Shown one piece after another: positions 17,418-25,220 of a DNA stretch of 64,000 nt. Made by a program: the position numbers and the translations under genes. Source of the DNA: Acinetobacter sp. C32I. Its GTDB lineage: Bacteria; Pseudomonadota; Gammaproteobacteria; Pseudomonadales; Moraxellaceae. How positions within the stretch are numbered: the first letter of the stretch is position 1; every line of letters starts with the position of its first letter. Under the pieces are notes generated by a model that had not been told where the DNA came from, searched no databases, and saw nothing but the letters and a program-made list of their open reading frames with translations. The stretch is taken from positions 744,001 through 808,000 of the forward strand of contig NZ_CP098480.1 of assembly GCF_023702715.1 (NCBI RefSeq), in the 5' to 3' direction.

Positions 17418-18341
17418 ATGAAAAATGTTGGGATGAAACCCGAGAGTTATCGTGTTGCAGAAGCACAAGCGATTTTACATGCACCCGCACATTGCATTCA
17501 GTTATTGCGAGATGGCAATACTGAAAAAGGTGATGCCTTAAAAACTGCCCGTATTGCAGGGATTCTAGCGGCTAAACGTACCGATGAGCTGATTCCACTC
17601 TGCCATCCGTTACCGATTTACCGTGCTGATGTTGATTATGATCTACATGACGACCATGTGGTGATTCTGACCACAGTGGAGACCATTGGCCCAACAGGGG
17701 TCGAAATGGAAGCACTAACGGCTGCGAGCCTAGCGGGCTTAACCTTGTATGACATGTTAAAACCGCATTGTGAGCCAGAAGAACTATGTTTAGACCAGTG
17801 TAAATTGCTGAAGAAAAAAGGTGGGAAATCACACTTTAAACGTACTTTACGCCAACCTGTTTCAGCAGCTGTAATTGTACTGTCAGATACAGTTGCAGCA
17901 GGCCGTAAACCTGACACTGCAGGAAAATCGGTTGTAGAAACTTTGACTGAAGCAGGTTTTGATCCGATTCATTATCAGATTTTGCCAGATGAAGCTGATC
18001 AGTTGAAAGATTTAGTCCTAGAACTGACGAAATCTTATGCATGCATTATGACGGTGGGTGGAACAGGCATTGGCAAGCGCGATATTACCGTGGATACCCT
18101 AGAGCCACTATTGGAGCGCAAACTCGATGGCTTAATGGAAGCGGCGCGTTCATTTGGACAAAGACGCACGCCTTATGCGGCGATGTCTCGTGGCGTTGCT
18201 GGTTTTATTGACCGCTCATTGTTGGTGACTCTACCGGGAAGTCGTGGCGGGGCAAGCGAATCAATGGCGGCAATTTTACCCGCTCTTGTCCATATTTTTG
18301 ATGTCTGCCGTGATTTACCTCATCCAGGAGGTTATGAATAA
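17418..18341 (+). CDS. Fused MoaC-MogA/MoaB molybdenum cofactor protein
   Basis: Bifunctional protein of 307 aa. Residues 1 to about 145 are MoaC, the cyclic pyranopterin monophosphate synthase acting after MoaA, with LIPLCHPLP and the [12 protein letters not shown] segment. From about 148 on it is a MogA/MoaB domain that adenylates molybdopterin ([14 protein letters not shown], the MPT-binding [13 protein letters not shown]). The join is a short basic linker ([16 protein letters not shown]). Fusions of this type are known in several proteobacteria. The gene overlaps moeA (TAATG), so production is coupled. It supplies two sequential activities, making separate moaC and mogA genes unnecessary here. 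Confidence 0.93.
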   Translation: MKNVGMKPESYRVAEAQAILHAPAHCIQLLRDGNTEKGDALKTARIAGILAAKRTDELIPLCHPLPIYRADVDYDLHDDHVVILTTVETIGPTGVEMEALTAASLAGLTLYDMLKPHCEPEELCLDQCKLLKKKGGKSHFKRTLRQPVSAAVIVLSDTVAAGRKPDTAGKSVVETLTEAGFDPIHYQILPDEADQLKDLVLELTKSYACIMTVGGTGIGKRDITVDTLEPLLERKLDGLMEAARSFGQRRTPYAAMSRGVAGFIDRSLLVTLPGSRGGASESMAAILPALVHIFDVCRDLPHPGGYE

Positions 18342-19570
18342 TGTCAGGATGTGGTGCTGAAAAAGGTCTGATCAGTATTGATGAAGCATTAGCATTGGTG
18401 CAAACCCAACCGAAAGCTTTAAACGTTGAGACATTGCCTTTAGCCGATGGACTGAATCGTTATCTCGCCAAAGCGATCTATTCCACTGTCGATCTACCAA
18501 GTTTCTCGCAAAGTGCAGTCGATGGTTATGCCCTGAATAGTTCTGCTGAGAATCTTCAGGACACGGTATATGAGGTGATTGGTGAAATTAAGGCAGGCAG
18601 TGAATCTGATCATCAGCTCAAAGATGGGCAAGCGATTCGTATTTTTACAGGTGGAAAAATACCTGAGGGAACAACGCATGTTGCACGACAAGAAATAGTC
18701 GTCGTTGAAGCCAATCAAACGATTTGCTTGACTGAACACATTCAGCCCCAAGCGGATATTCGTTTTGTCGGTGAGGAGGTACAACGGGGTCAGCAATTGG
18801 CGGATGTTGGGCAACGCATCAATATTGGTGCACTGGCCGCACTAAGTATGGCGGGTGTACACAGCATCGATGTTTTTCAATCACCTAAAGTGGTTGTGGT
18901 CATTACAGGGGATGAAGTTGCTGAAACCCCTGAGGACTTGCAGGCAGGGAAAGTTTTTGATGCCAATGGGCCGTTATTGAAAGCTTGGCTGCGAGACTAT
19001 GGTATAGATGCAGAAATCTTACACATTGCAGATCAAGCCTCAGAGGTGACGCAGTGTTTTGAACGCCTAAAACAGCAATATGATTTGATCATTACCACGG
19101 GCGGTGTTTCTGTTGGCGATTATGATTTTGTTCGCCCATGCGCATTTGAAACAGGCTTTGAGCAAGTCTTTTGGAAGGTAAAACAAAAACCAGGCAAGCC
19201 CTTATTCTTCGCCGAGTACACACAGCAAGCGCAGCGTTGCTATTTGTTAGGTTTACCTGGTAATCCTGCGGCTGTGTATGTGTGTATGCAAGTCTATGGC
19301 AAAGCTTTGCTTGATGCCTTGCAGAACCAACGCCAACCCTTGCAGTGGTTGAGTGGCGTACTGACCCATGATTTGAAATTGGATGCACGTGAACGTTTTT
19401 TAAGAATGCAGGCTTATTTTGATCAAGGGCAGCTCAAGTTTCAAAGCTTGGCGAAACAGCAATCGCATATGCTGAGTAACCTCATGCAAGCAAATAGTCT
19501 GGTGCGTATTCCCGCCAATACCAAACTGGAAAGTGGACAGCTCCTTTCTGGGTTATTCATTCAGAACTAA
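18341..19570 (+). CDS. moeA: Molybdopterin molybdenumtransferase MoeA
   Basis: Protein of 409 aa inserting molybdate into adenylated molybdopterin, the last step of basic Moco formation. Domain III carries the MogA-like TTGGVSVGDYDFV and the GKPLFF segment, and the N-terminal part has SQSAVDGYAL (typical xxSAMDGYA of MoeA). The start overlaps the stop of moaC-mogA by one base. It ends the Moco operon; a hairpin lies 31 bases past the stop codon. No mobA/mob gene is present in the window, so dinucleotide attachment must be encoded elsewhere if the Mo enzyme uses bis-MGD. Confidence 0.94.
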   Translation: MSGCGAEKGLISIDEALALVQTQPKALNVETLPLADGLNRYLAKAIYSTVDLPSFSQSAVDGYALNSSAENLQDTVYEVIGEIKAGSESDHQLKDGQAIRIFTGGKIPEGTTHVARQEIVVVEANQTICLTEHIQPQADIRFVGEEVQRGQQLADVGQRINIGALAALSMAGVHSIDVFQSPKVVVVITGDEVAETPEDLQAGKVFDANGPLLKAWLRDYGIDAEILHIADQASEVTQCFERLKQQYDLIITTGGVSVGDYDFVRPCAFETGFEQVFWKVKQKPGKPLFFAEYTQQAQRCYLLGLPGNPAAVYVCMQVYGKALLDALQNQRQPLQWLSGVLTHDLKLDARERFLRMQAYFDQGQLKFQSLAKQQSHMLSNLMQANSLVRIPANTKLESGQLLSGLFIQN

Positions 19571-19601
19571 ATTGTTTTGATGAATTTATGTAAAATGACT
19601 G

Positions 19602-19633
19602 AATATTGGTACTTTTAGCCAAGTGCCAATATT
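19602..19633. terminator. Hairpin after moeA
   Basis: AATATTGGTACTT (19602-19614) pairs with AAGTGCCAATATT (19621-19633), 13 bp with one G-U pair and a 6-nt loop. It lies after moeA and before the HxlR promoter. Without a T-run it is either an mRNA end stabiliser or a weak terminator. Confidence 0.45.
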
Positions 19634-19672
19634 GCATCTGATGGATAAGGTGGTTTAGTGTATATTTTATAT

Positions 19673-19689
19673 TGTTTAGTTTCTAAACA
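19673..19689. promoter_or_regulatory. 17-bp palindrome upstream of the HxlR gene
   Basis: TGTTTAG-TTT-CTAAACA is a perfect inverted repeat ending 62 bp before the HxlR start. It suits a dimeric regulator and is a candidate autoregulatory operator. Confidence 0.45.
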
Positions 19690-19751
19690 TGACGGTTCAA
19701 GACATAGATGTCTTTTAAATAAAACTTTAAAAAAATGATTAGGTGATAATA

Positions 19752-20234
19752 ATGAAATGGGACGAAATTGGCGACCAGCCGTGTTCAGTGGCGAGGACGC
19801 TCTCAGTGTTGGGTGATCGTTGGACAATGCTCATCTTACGCAATGCATTTATGGGTATACGCCGCTTTGATGATTTTCAGCGCAGTTTAGGGCTGACACG
19901 TCATGTGCTTTCAGAGCGTTTAAAGCGCTTGGTTGAGCATGGGATTTTAACCAAAGTACCTTATGTCGATCGTCAGGAGCGTTTTGAATATCAACTGACC
20001 GATAAAGGTTTGGACCTTTATCCTATTATTCTTTCAATGGTGCAATGGGCGGATAAATGGATGGATATGGGATTGGGTAAACCAGTTGAGTTCACCCATA
20101 AAAGTTGTGGACGGAAAATTAATCCGAAAGTGGTTTGTTCTGAATGTAATGAATCGATTCAAGCCAAAGATGTTCGAGTTGCAGCAGGCCCAGGTTATTT
20201 TGCCTTTATTGAACAAAAGAAAAAAACAGCATGA
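19752..20234 (+). CDS. HxlR-family transcriptional regulator
   Basis: Protein of 160 aa with an HxlR winged HTH over about residues 10-100 (CSVARTLSVLGDRWTMLIL, then LTRHVLSERLKRLVEHGIL). A C-terminal part holds a Cys-rich group (CGRKINPKVVCSECNES) that could bind metal or sense redox state. AGGTG is spaced for the ATG at 19752. No enzyme gene is adjacent on the same strand, and the following gene is convergent with only 1 nt between the stops. The target is unknown. Confidence 0.87.
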   Translation: MKWDEIGDQPCSVARTLSVLGDRWTMLILRNAFMGIRRFDDFQRSLGLTRHVLSERLKRLVEHGILTKVPYVDRQERFEYQLTDKGLDLYPIILSMVQWADKWMDMGLGKPVEFTHKSCGRKINPKVVCSECNESIQAKDVRVAAGPGYFAFIEQKKKTA

Positions 20235-20235
20235 T

Positions 20236-21633
20236 CTATTCGTTTTGTCGTTCTATTTCATGCTGAATGGCATGGGATAGAACCTCAAAGACCTTGGGCT
20301 CAAGTGATTGAGCCACATTAAAACGAATAAAATTCTTAAAATTTTGGCTTTGGCTAAATGCATTCCCTGGGGCCAGAATCACACCATGTTCCAAGCAATT
20401 CTGTGCAATGCGTGCACTATCAAAATGTTCAGCTAGCTCACACCATAAAAAAATACCCGCTGACGGTTGACCCCATGTTTTGATGCCGAGTTTTTCAAGT
20501 TGTTTCACAGTTGCATCCATTGCTTTGGCCAAGCGTATTTTTAATTCCTCTAAGTATTTACGGTAATTACCATCTGTTAGTGCAGCATACAAAATTTCTG
20601 TGGATAGGTTATTCCCGCCAAAACAGGTAGCGATTTTGATATCGGCAAGGTCTTCAATCCATTCTGATTGGGTTGCGATATAACCCGTGCGAACAGAACC
20701 AGACAGCGTTTTAGAAAAACTACCAATATGAATCACACGCGATAAGCCATCTAAAGCTGCAAGACGAGGGGCAGTATGCAGCTCTAAATCTGCAAAAATA
20801 TCATCTTCAATCACGATCAAATTAGATTGCTCAACCAGTTTTAACACCTGATAAGCGGTTGATGCTGTGAGCACAGCACCAGTCGGGTTATGAATGCCAG
20901 AGTTGGTAATATAGAGCCGTGGATTGTAGTTTTGGATTGCCTGTGAAAATGCTTCAAGATCAGGCCCGGTAGGTGTATAAGGCACACCAATAATTTGGAT
21001 TTGATGAACTTTAAGTAGCGCATGAAAGTTGAAATAACAGGGATCATCAACCAGAACTACATCATTTGGTTTAAGGAAATAACGACAAATTAAGTCAATT
21101 GCTTGCGTGCCAGAATCAGTCAATAGGATCTGGTTCGGACCTGCTTCGATGCCTTTGCTCAAGATTCTGCGTGACAGCAATTCACGTAAAGGCGCTAGAC
21201 CGAGCGGGGTGGAATAATCAGTCAAAATGCTAGCAGGGGCTTTAGATACCTTGCGAATGGCTTTGCGGATATTTTCATGGGGCAGCCAGTCGTCTGGTAG
21301 CCAACCGCAGCCAGGCTTTAAAACACCTTGTTTGGCTTCTAAGGCTTGTCTTGAAATCCAAAGCGGGTCAATACTTCGATCAATTTTCGGGTGAATTTCC
21401 GAGATGGATAAAGGTGCGAGTGGCCCTGCGACAAAAAAGCCTGAACCTGTTTTTGCTTCAATAATGCCTTGAGAAGCAAGACGTTCATAGGCCTCAACAA
21501 TGGTTGAAACAGATAAATGCAGCAAGCCAGCTAAAGCACGAACTGAGGGTAGGCGCGAGCCAGGCAATAACGAACGGGTTTTAATTTGTTCATGAATATG
21601 TTGGATCACGAATTCGATTTTAGTACTTTTCAT
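20236..21633 (-). CDS. MocR-type GntR regulator with aminotransferase domain
   Basis: Protein of 465 aa. An N-terminal GntR winged HTH (about residues 5-70: RSLLPGSRLPSVRALAGLLHLSVSTIVEAYERL) is joined to a fold-type I aminotransferase domain (about 100-460). A PLP-binding Lys lies in GSFSKTLSGSVRTGY, and the NSGIHNPTG and DDIFADLE segments are conserved. MocR proteins usually regulate the divergent neighbour in response to PLP or an amino compound. Here that neighbour is a DMT-family exporter with repeats in the 124-bp spacer, supporting control of the exporter. Confidence 0.9.
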   Translation of the reverse strand: MKSTKIEFVIQHIHEQIKTRSLLPGSRLPSVRALAGLLHLSVSTIVEAYERLASQGIIEAKTGSGFFVAGPLAPLSISEIHPKIDRSIDPLWISRQALEAKQGVLKPGCGWLPDDWLPHENIRKAIRKVSKAPASILTDYSTPLGLAPLRELLSRRILSKGIEAGPNQILLTDSGTQAIDLICRYFLKPNDVVLVDDPCYFNFHALLKVHQIQIIGVPYTPTGPDLEAFSQAIQNYNPRLYITNSGIHNPTGAVLTASTAYQVLKLVEQSNLIVIEDDIFADLELHTAPRLAALDGLSRVIHIGSFSKTLSGSVRTGYIATQSEWIEDLADIKIATCFGGNNLSTEILYAALTDGNYRKYLEELKIRLAKAMDATVKQLEKLGIKTWGQPSAGIFLWCELAEHFDSARIAQNCLEHGVILAPGNAFSQSQNFKNFIRFNVAQSLEPKVFEVLSHAIQHEIERQNE

Positions 21634-21643
21634 AACAGCATAT

Positions 21644-21718
21644 CCATAACTGTATGGGTAAATAAACCAATACAGTTATTTAAAATTGTACTGTACTGTG
21701 TATGGTGCTTAAACCATA
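21644..21718. promoter_or_regulatory. Repeats in the mocR/DMT spacer (candidate operators)
   Basis: The divergent spacer holds AACTGTAT (21648-21655) with its inverse ATACAGTT (21670-21677), plus CCATA-ACTG-TATGG (21644-21657) and TATGGT-N6-ACCATA (21701-21718). Repeated sites of this kind are typical for MocR regulators, which bind as large dimers. Confidence 0.5.
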
Positions 21719-21757
21719 TCACAGTTTAAATTCTCCACATAGCTTTGGAGAAAATAA

Positions 21758-22621
21758 ATGGAAACTTTAAGTCGTGGTTGGATGAATGGGCTAATCGGGG
21801 TGATTATTTTTGCAGGCTCATTACCAGCAACACGTGTTGCGGTTATGGATTTCAGTCCTACTTTTTTAACAGCTGCTCGTGCTGCAATTGCAGGGCTTCT
21901 TGGTTTGGCCTTGATTTTGTTATCTCGTCAGCAATTGCCAGAGCGTAAAGATTGGCTGCCATTATTTTACGTTGCGATTGGGGTAGTGGTTGGTTTTCCA
22001 CTGTTTACGGCATTAGCACTGCAATATGTCAGTGCTGCACATACCATTGTTTTTGTGGGTTTATTACCTTTGGCAACCGCCATTTTTGGCGTGTTAAGAG
22101 GTGGGGAAAGACCGAATTTGGTATTTTGGTTATTTGCGATCTTAGGTGCTTCTCTGGTTTTTGGTTATATGCTCATTCAGACAGGAAGCTGGGCATTTAA
22201 CTATGGGGATATTTTCATGTTGTTGGCAATCATACTCTGTGGCTTTGGTTATGCCGAGGGAGGGAAGCTATCGAAGCATCTGGGTGGCTGGCAAGTGATT
22301 TGCTGGGCATTGATTATCACTTTACCCATGATGTTGCTCATTTCTTTTTTGTATATGCCAGCGAGCTTTGCACAGATATCAATCTCGGCCAAACTGGGCC
22401 TAGCATATGTCTCATTATTCAGTATGTTGATTGGTTTTTTCTTTTGGTATAAAGGCTTGGCACAAGGGGGGATTGCGACAGTCGGTCAGTTACAGTTGTT
22501 GCAACCGATCTTTGGTTTGGTCATTGCGGCGGTTTTGTTGCATGAACAAGTCAGTGCAGCAATGTTCGCGGTGACGGTTGCAGTGATTGCCTGTGTTGCT
22601 TGTGCCAAAAAATTTGCTTAG
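21758..22621 (+). CDS. DMT-superfamily (EamA) transporter
   Basis: Inner-membrane protein of 287 aa with ten hydrophobic segments in two EamA repeats, the second starting near residue 150. Such transporters export amino acids or other metabolites. TTGGAGAA precedes the ATG. It is divergent from the MocR-type regulator, the common arrangement for regulator/exporter pairs of this type. Substrate is unknown; an amino acid or amine is suggested only by the regulator class. Confidence 0.86.
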   Translation: METLSRGWMNGLIGVIIFAGSLPATRVAVMDFSPTFLTAARAAIAGLLGLALILLSRQQLPERKDWLPLFYVAIGVVVGFPLFTALALQYVSAAHTIVFVGLLPLATAIFGVLRGGERPNLVFWLFAILGASLVFGYMLIQTGSWAFNYGDIFMLLAIILCGFGYAEGGKLSKHLGGWQVICWALIITLPMMLLISFLYMPASFAQISISAKLGLAYVSLFSMLIGFFFWYKGLAQGGIATVGQLQLLQPIFGLVIAAVLLHEQVSAAMFAVTVAVIACVACAKKFA

Positions 22622-22631
22622 ATGGAAAAAA

Positions 22632-22943
22632 TTATAAGCAATTTGCAGGCTTCGGAACGCCCGCTAAGCGGCTTAAATGGCGGGCAACCAAACCAGTATT
22701 AAATTTCTGCTGCAGCACAGCATTATCAATTTCTGGACTGATTGTTTTCATTAAAAATTTGATCAATGGACGTGTTGCGGGTGAATGACCAAATTGCTGA
22801 TAAAACTGCCTTACCGCATAAAGAATTTCAAAGTGCCAGTCGGTTAATTGTAAATCTAAGGATTTTGCCAATTCTTGGGCAACTTCCTGATCCCAGATGC
22901 TGTAATCTACCAAATGGCCGTCTTGGTCTAATTCTAACTGCAT
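22632..22943 (-). CDS. tusE: Sulfur carrier TusE (DsrC family)
   Basis: Protein of 103 aa, last gene of tusDCBE. It has the DsrC/TusE helical core (DWHFEILYAVRQFYQQFGHSPATRPLIKFL) and ends in PKPANCL, where the penultimate Cys accepts persulfide from TusBCD and passes it to MnmA for 2-thiouridine formation in tRNA. There is only one C-terminal Cys, as in TusE and unlike dissimilatory DsrC with two. It converges on the DMT transporter gene. Confidence 0.9.
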   Translation of the reverse strand: MQLELDQDGHLVDYSIWDQEVAQELAKSLDLQLTDWHFEILYAVRQFYQQFGHSPATRPLIKFLMKTISPEIDNAVLQQKFNTGLVARHLSRLAGVPKPANCL

Positions 22944-22979
22944 AAAATCGCCTAAAAAATAAAAAGAATGGAAGGTAAC

Positions 22980-23255
22980 TTATTTTAAAGAAATACAACG
23001 TTTGAATTTTAAGCTGAGGTCTGCAAATTGAGCATAGTCAATCGCTAGAATTTGGGCTCTGAGTTCTTCAATAATTAGGTTGTGCTCATTATTTAAACAA
23101 TAAATGTTGGGATAAGCTGCTGTTATTGATTTAGTCACTTTAATTGCTGCATCACCCATTAGCACGATACAGTCATCAGATTGTGCCATTTTTACTAAGT
23201 CAGACCACGTCTGATCTGCCGCAGATTGGACTAAAAAGAGCGTTGTTTGTTCCAT
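22980..23255 (-). CDS. tusB: Sulfurtransferase subunit TusB (DsrH family)
   Basis: Protein of 91 aa in the position and fold class of TusB/DsrH: hydrophobic first strand (TTLFLVQSA) and the strand DDCIVLMGDAAIKV. TusB is a non-catalytic structural subunit of the TusBCD hexamer in E. coli. It lies between tusC (11 nt upstream) and tusE (36 nt downstream). Sequence similarity to known TusB is weak by eye, so the call leans on context. Confidence 0.78.
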   Translation of the reverse strand: MEQTTLFLVQSAADQTWSDLVKMAQSDDCIVLMGDAAIKVTKSITAAYPNIYCLNNEHNLIIEELRAQILAIDYAQFADLSLKFKRCISLK

Positions 23256-23266
23256 AATGGGGCACC

Positions 23267-23617
23267 TTACCAGTACAATATGTGATCAAAAGACTGGATA
23301 AATTCAGGATTGAGGTCAATAAATTCGATCTCCTGAACCGTATTTTTAACGATGTTAAGTTCTTGATTTTTAGACTCAATCAGAATTGGGGTTAAATCAT
23401 AAAACTCAAAACTTTCGACCATGTTGGCTGCAATTTTGAACTCATGTTTAAGTTGATCGAATTCTAATTTATTGTCTAATAAGCTAATTGCAGCACACTT
23501 TAATAATACTTTGACAGAAATACCAAAGGTTGCTAAAACCATAGTTGCGGACAAGCTTTCATTGACTTGCAAACTTGTTAAGTTAGGTTGCGTTAGGATG
23601 ACGAGTACAGATTTCAC
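23267..23617 (-). CDS. tusC: Sulfurtransferase subunit TusC (DsrF family)
   Basis: Protein of 116 aa with a DsrE-like fold: KSVLVILTQPNLTS first strand, then ESLSATMVLATFGISVKVLL, the usual DsrE/F helix-strand pattern. It starts with GTG at 23617, with AAGGT 8 nt upstream. TusC is a subunit of TusBCD. The gene lies 43 nt after tusD. Divergent from typical TusC; context makes the assignment likely. Confidence 0.8.
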   Translation of the reverse strand: MKSVLVILTQPNLTSLQVNESLSATMVLATFGISVKVLLKCAAISLLDNKLEFDQLKHEFKIAANMVESFEFYDLTPILIESKNQELNIVKNTVQEIEFIDLNPEFIQSFDHILYW

Positions 23618-23660
23618 ACAATTTACCTTTTCAAAGCAACACTCTAGTAAAGAACTTTAA

Positions 23661-24029
23661 TTAAAATTGAATTAAACGAGAACAGCTTTGTACTGCGTCA
23701 GCAAGCTCTCCGAGCCCAACCAGTTCAAAGCCTTTGGCTAAGTTGTGATGTTGGAGTGAATGACGTTTTGCATTGTCCGCATCAGTGATTCCCCGAGCAA
23801 GGGCGGCACTGACACAGACAGGGAGTCGAATGCCAAGCTTTTGCCATTCATGTTTCAGGTTACGTTGATCATCAGGAAACCACTGTAAGTCATTCGCAAC
23901 CTGAACACCATCTTGGTAAAAGAAGACAAGCAATTCTTCATGCTTATTTTGAAGTGCTTGAGCTAAACCAAAAGCATGCCAAGCCATAATTGATGTAGGC
24001 GCAGAAGTAATTAGCAGTAGTGTACTCAT
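23661..24029 (-). CDS. tusD: Sulfurtransferase subunit TusD (DsrE family)
   Basis: Catalytic subunit of TusBCD, 122 aa. The active-site Cys is in RLPVCVSAALARGI (about residue 73), equivalent to Cys78 of E. coli TusD, which takes persulfide from TusA. The ATG at 24029 starts MSTLLLITSAP, the expected first strand; a longer frame upstream does not look like coding sequence. It heads tusDCBE and diverges from the GalE-like gene with a 68-bp spacer. Confidence 0.88.
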   Translation of the reverse strand: MSTLLLITSAPTSIMAWHAFGLAQALQNKHEELLVFFYQDGVQVANDLQWFPDDQRNLKHEWQKLGIRLPVCVSAALARGITDADNAKRHSLQHHNLAKGFELVGLGELADAVQSCSRLIQF

Positions 24030-24097
24030 TGAATATTCACTATGGTCATAGTTGGCAAAATGATGATGGACAAGATTTAAAGGAAGGTAAGTATACA

Positions 24098-25105
24098 ATG
24101 ATTTTGGTGACAGGTGGTTTAGGCTTTATCGGTTCGCATATTGCTTTGAGTCTATTGGCACATGGGCAAGAGATCGTTATTGTTGATAACTTAGCCAATT
24201 CAACCTTGCAAACCTTAGAACGTCTCGAATATATTTCAGGCATGTATATTCCATTTGCAAAGTTGGATGTACGAAATACCCCAGCACTAAATAAAGTTTT
24301 TGAACAATATTCAATTGATACGGTGATTCATACCGCCAGTTTTAAGTCCTTAGAAGAATCCACTTTAAAACCGCTTGAATATTATAATGATAACGTCAGT
24401 AGCATTATGAGCTTATTAAGAGCGATGCAGCGGATGGGGGTGAGACAATTAATCAATCTCTCTAGTTTAGCGGTATATGGTCAATCGGATGAGAAACTAT
24501 CTGAACAGACTGAATTCAATTACAGCTATCCCAACCCTTATGTTCGAACACAGCAAATGGTTGAAGATATTATTGCGGATACTTATAAAGTTGATCCTGA
24601 ATGGCGCATTGTCAACTTACGATTATCGAATATCGTAGGTGCATTTGAGCATGGTGTGTTGGGTGAGTTTGTTACGCAATTGCCTAAGAATATTGTGCCT
24701 TTGGCCTTACAAGTTGCTGCAATGCAACGTGAGTATATCGAGTTGCAAAATCAGGCATCCACAGCAGATGGTACGGTTGAACGGAGTTTTCTTCATGTAT
24801 TAGATGCATGTGATGCAATTTTAATGACATTGAATTGGTTGAAGTCGAAGAACAATTGCCTAGAGTCATTCAATATTGCACATTCACAACTAACCTCAAT
24901 TCAAAGTTTATTACATGAAATTGCAAAAGTGACGCAAACCCAAGTCAATGTTCAGCCTGCGGTATTTCAGCATCAAGAGTTCGCTCAATTAGGGGCAACG
25001 ATAGAAAAAGCAGCACTGAATTTGAATTGGTCACCAAAACGCACGCTAGCCCAGATGATTGAAGATGAGTGGAGATTTTATTTAAATACCCTAAAGGGTA
25101 ATTAA
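24098..25105 (+). CDS. GalE-like SDR protein with altered catalytic motif
   Basis: Extended short-chain dehydrogenase of 335 aa closest to UDP-glucose 4-epimerase. The NAD-binding TGGLGFIGSH is intact (residues 5-14), as are the GalE landmarks HTASFKSLEES (residues 78-88), SSLAVYG and NPYVR. At the catalytic YxxxK the sequence is Y148-VRT-Q152: the Lys that holds the nicotinamide ribose and lowers the Tyr pKa is Gln. The equivalents in E. coli GalE are Y149 and K153, so numbering nearly coincides. AAGGAAGG precedes the ATG at 24098. It is not in a sugar cluster; neighbours are tusD (divergent) and fumC. Activity as an epimerase is doubtful. Confidence 0.85.
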   Translation: MILVTGGLGFIGSHIALSLLAHGQEIVIVDNLANSTLQTLERLEYISGMYIPFAKLDVRNTPALNKVFEQYSIDTVIHTASFKSLEESTLKPLEYYNDNVSSIMSLLRAMQRMGVRQLINLSSLAVYGQSDEKLSEQTEFNYSYPNPYVRTQQMVEDIIADTYKVDPEWRIVNLRLSNIVGAFEHGVLGEFVTQLPKNIVPLALQVAAMQREYIELQNQASTADGTVERSFLHVLDACDAILMTLNWLKSKNNCLESFNIAHSQLTSIQSLLHEIAKVTQTQVNVQPAVFQHQEFAQLGATIEKAALNLNWSPKRTLAQMIEDEWRFYLNTLKGN

Positions 25106-25220
25106 GATAATGATAATTATTTACAATTATAATTGCTTTGATTAGGATAACGGCAACTAGCCAAAGCATCACTTTGCTTCAGCCCGTGAGAACTTTAACC
25201 AAATAGAGCAGAGGTTGTTT

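Noticed and set aside
25088..25101. TACCCTAAAGGGTA palindrome at the end of the GalE-like gene
   Set aside because: Short arms, no T-run and overlap with the stop codon; not enough for a terminator.
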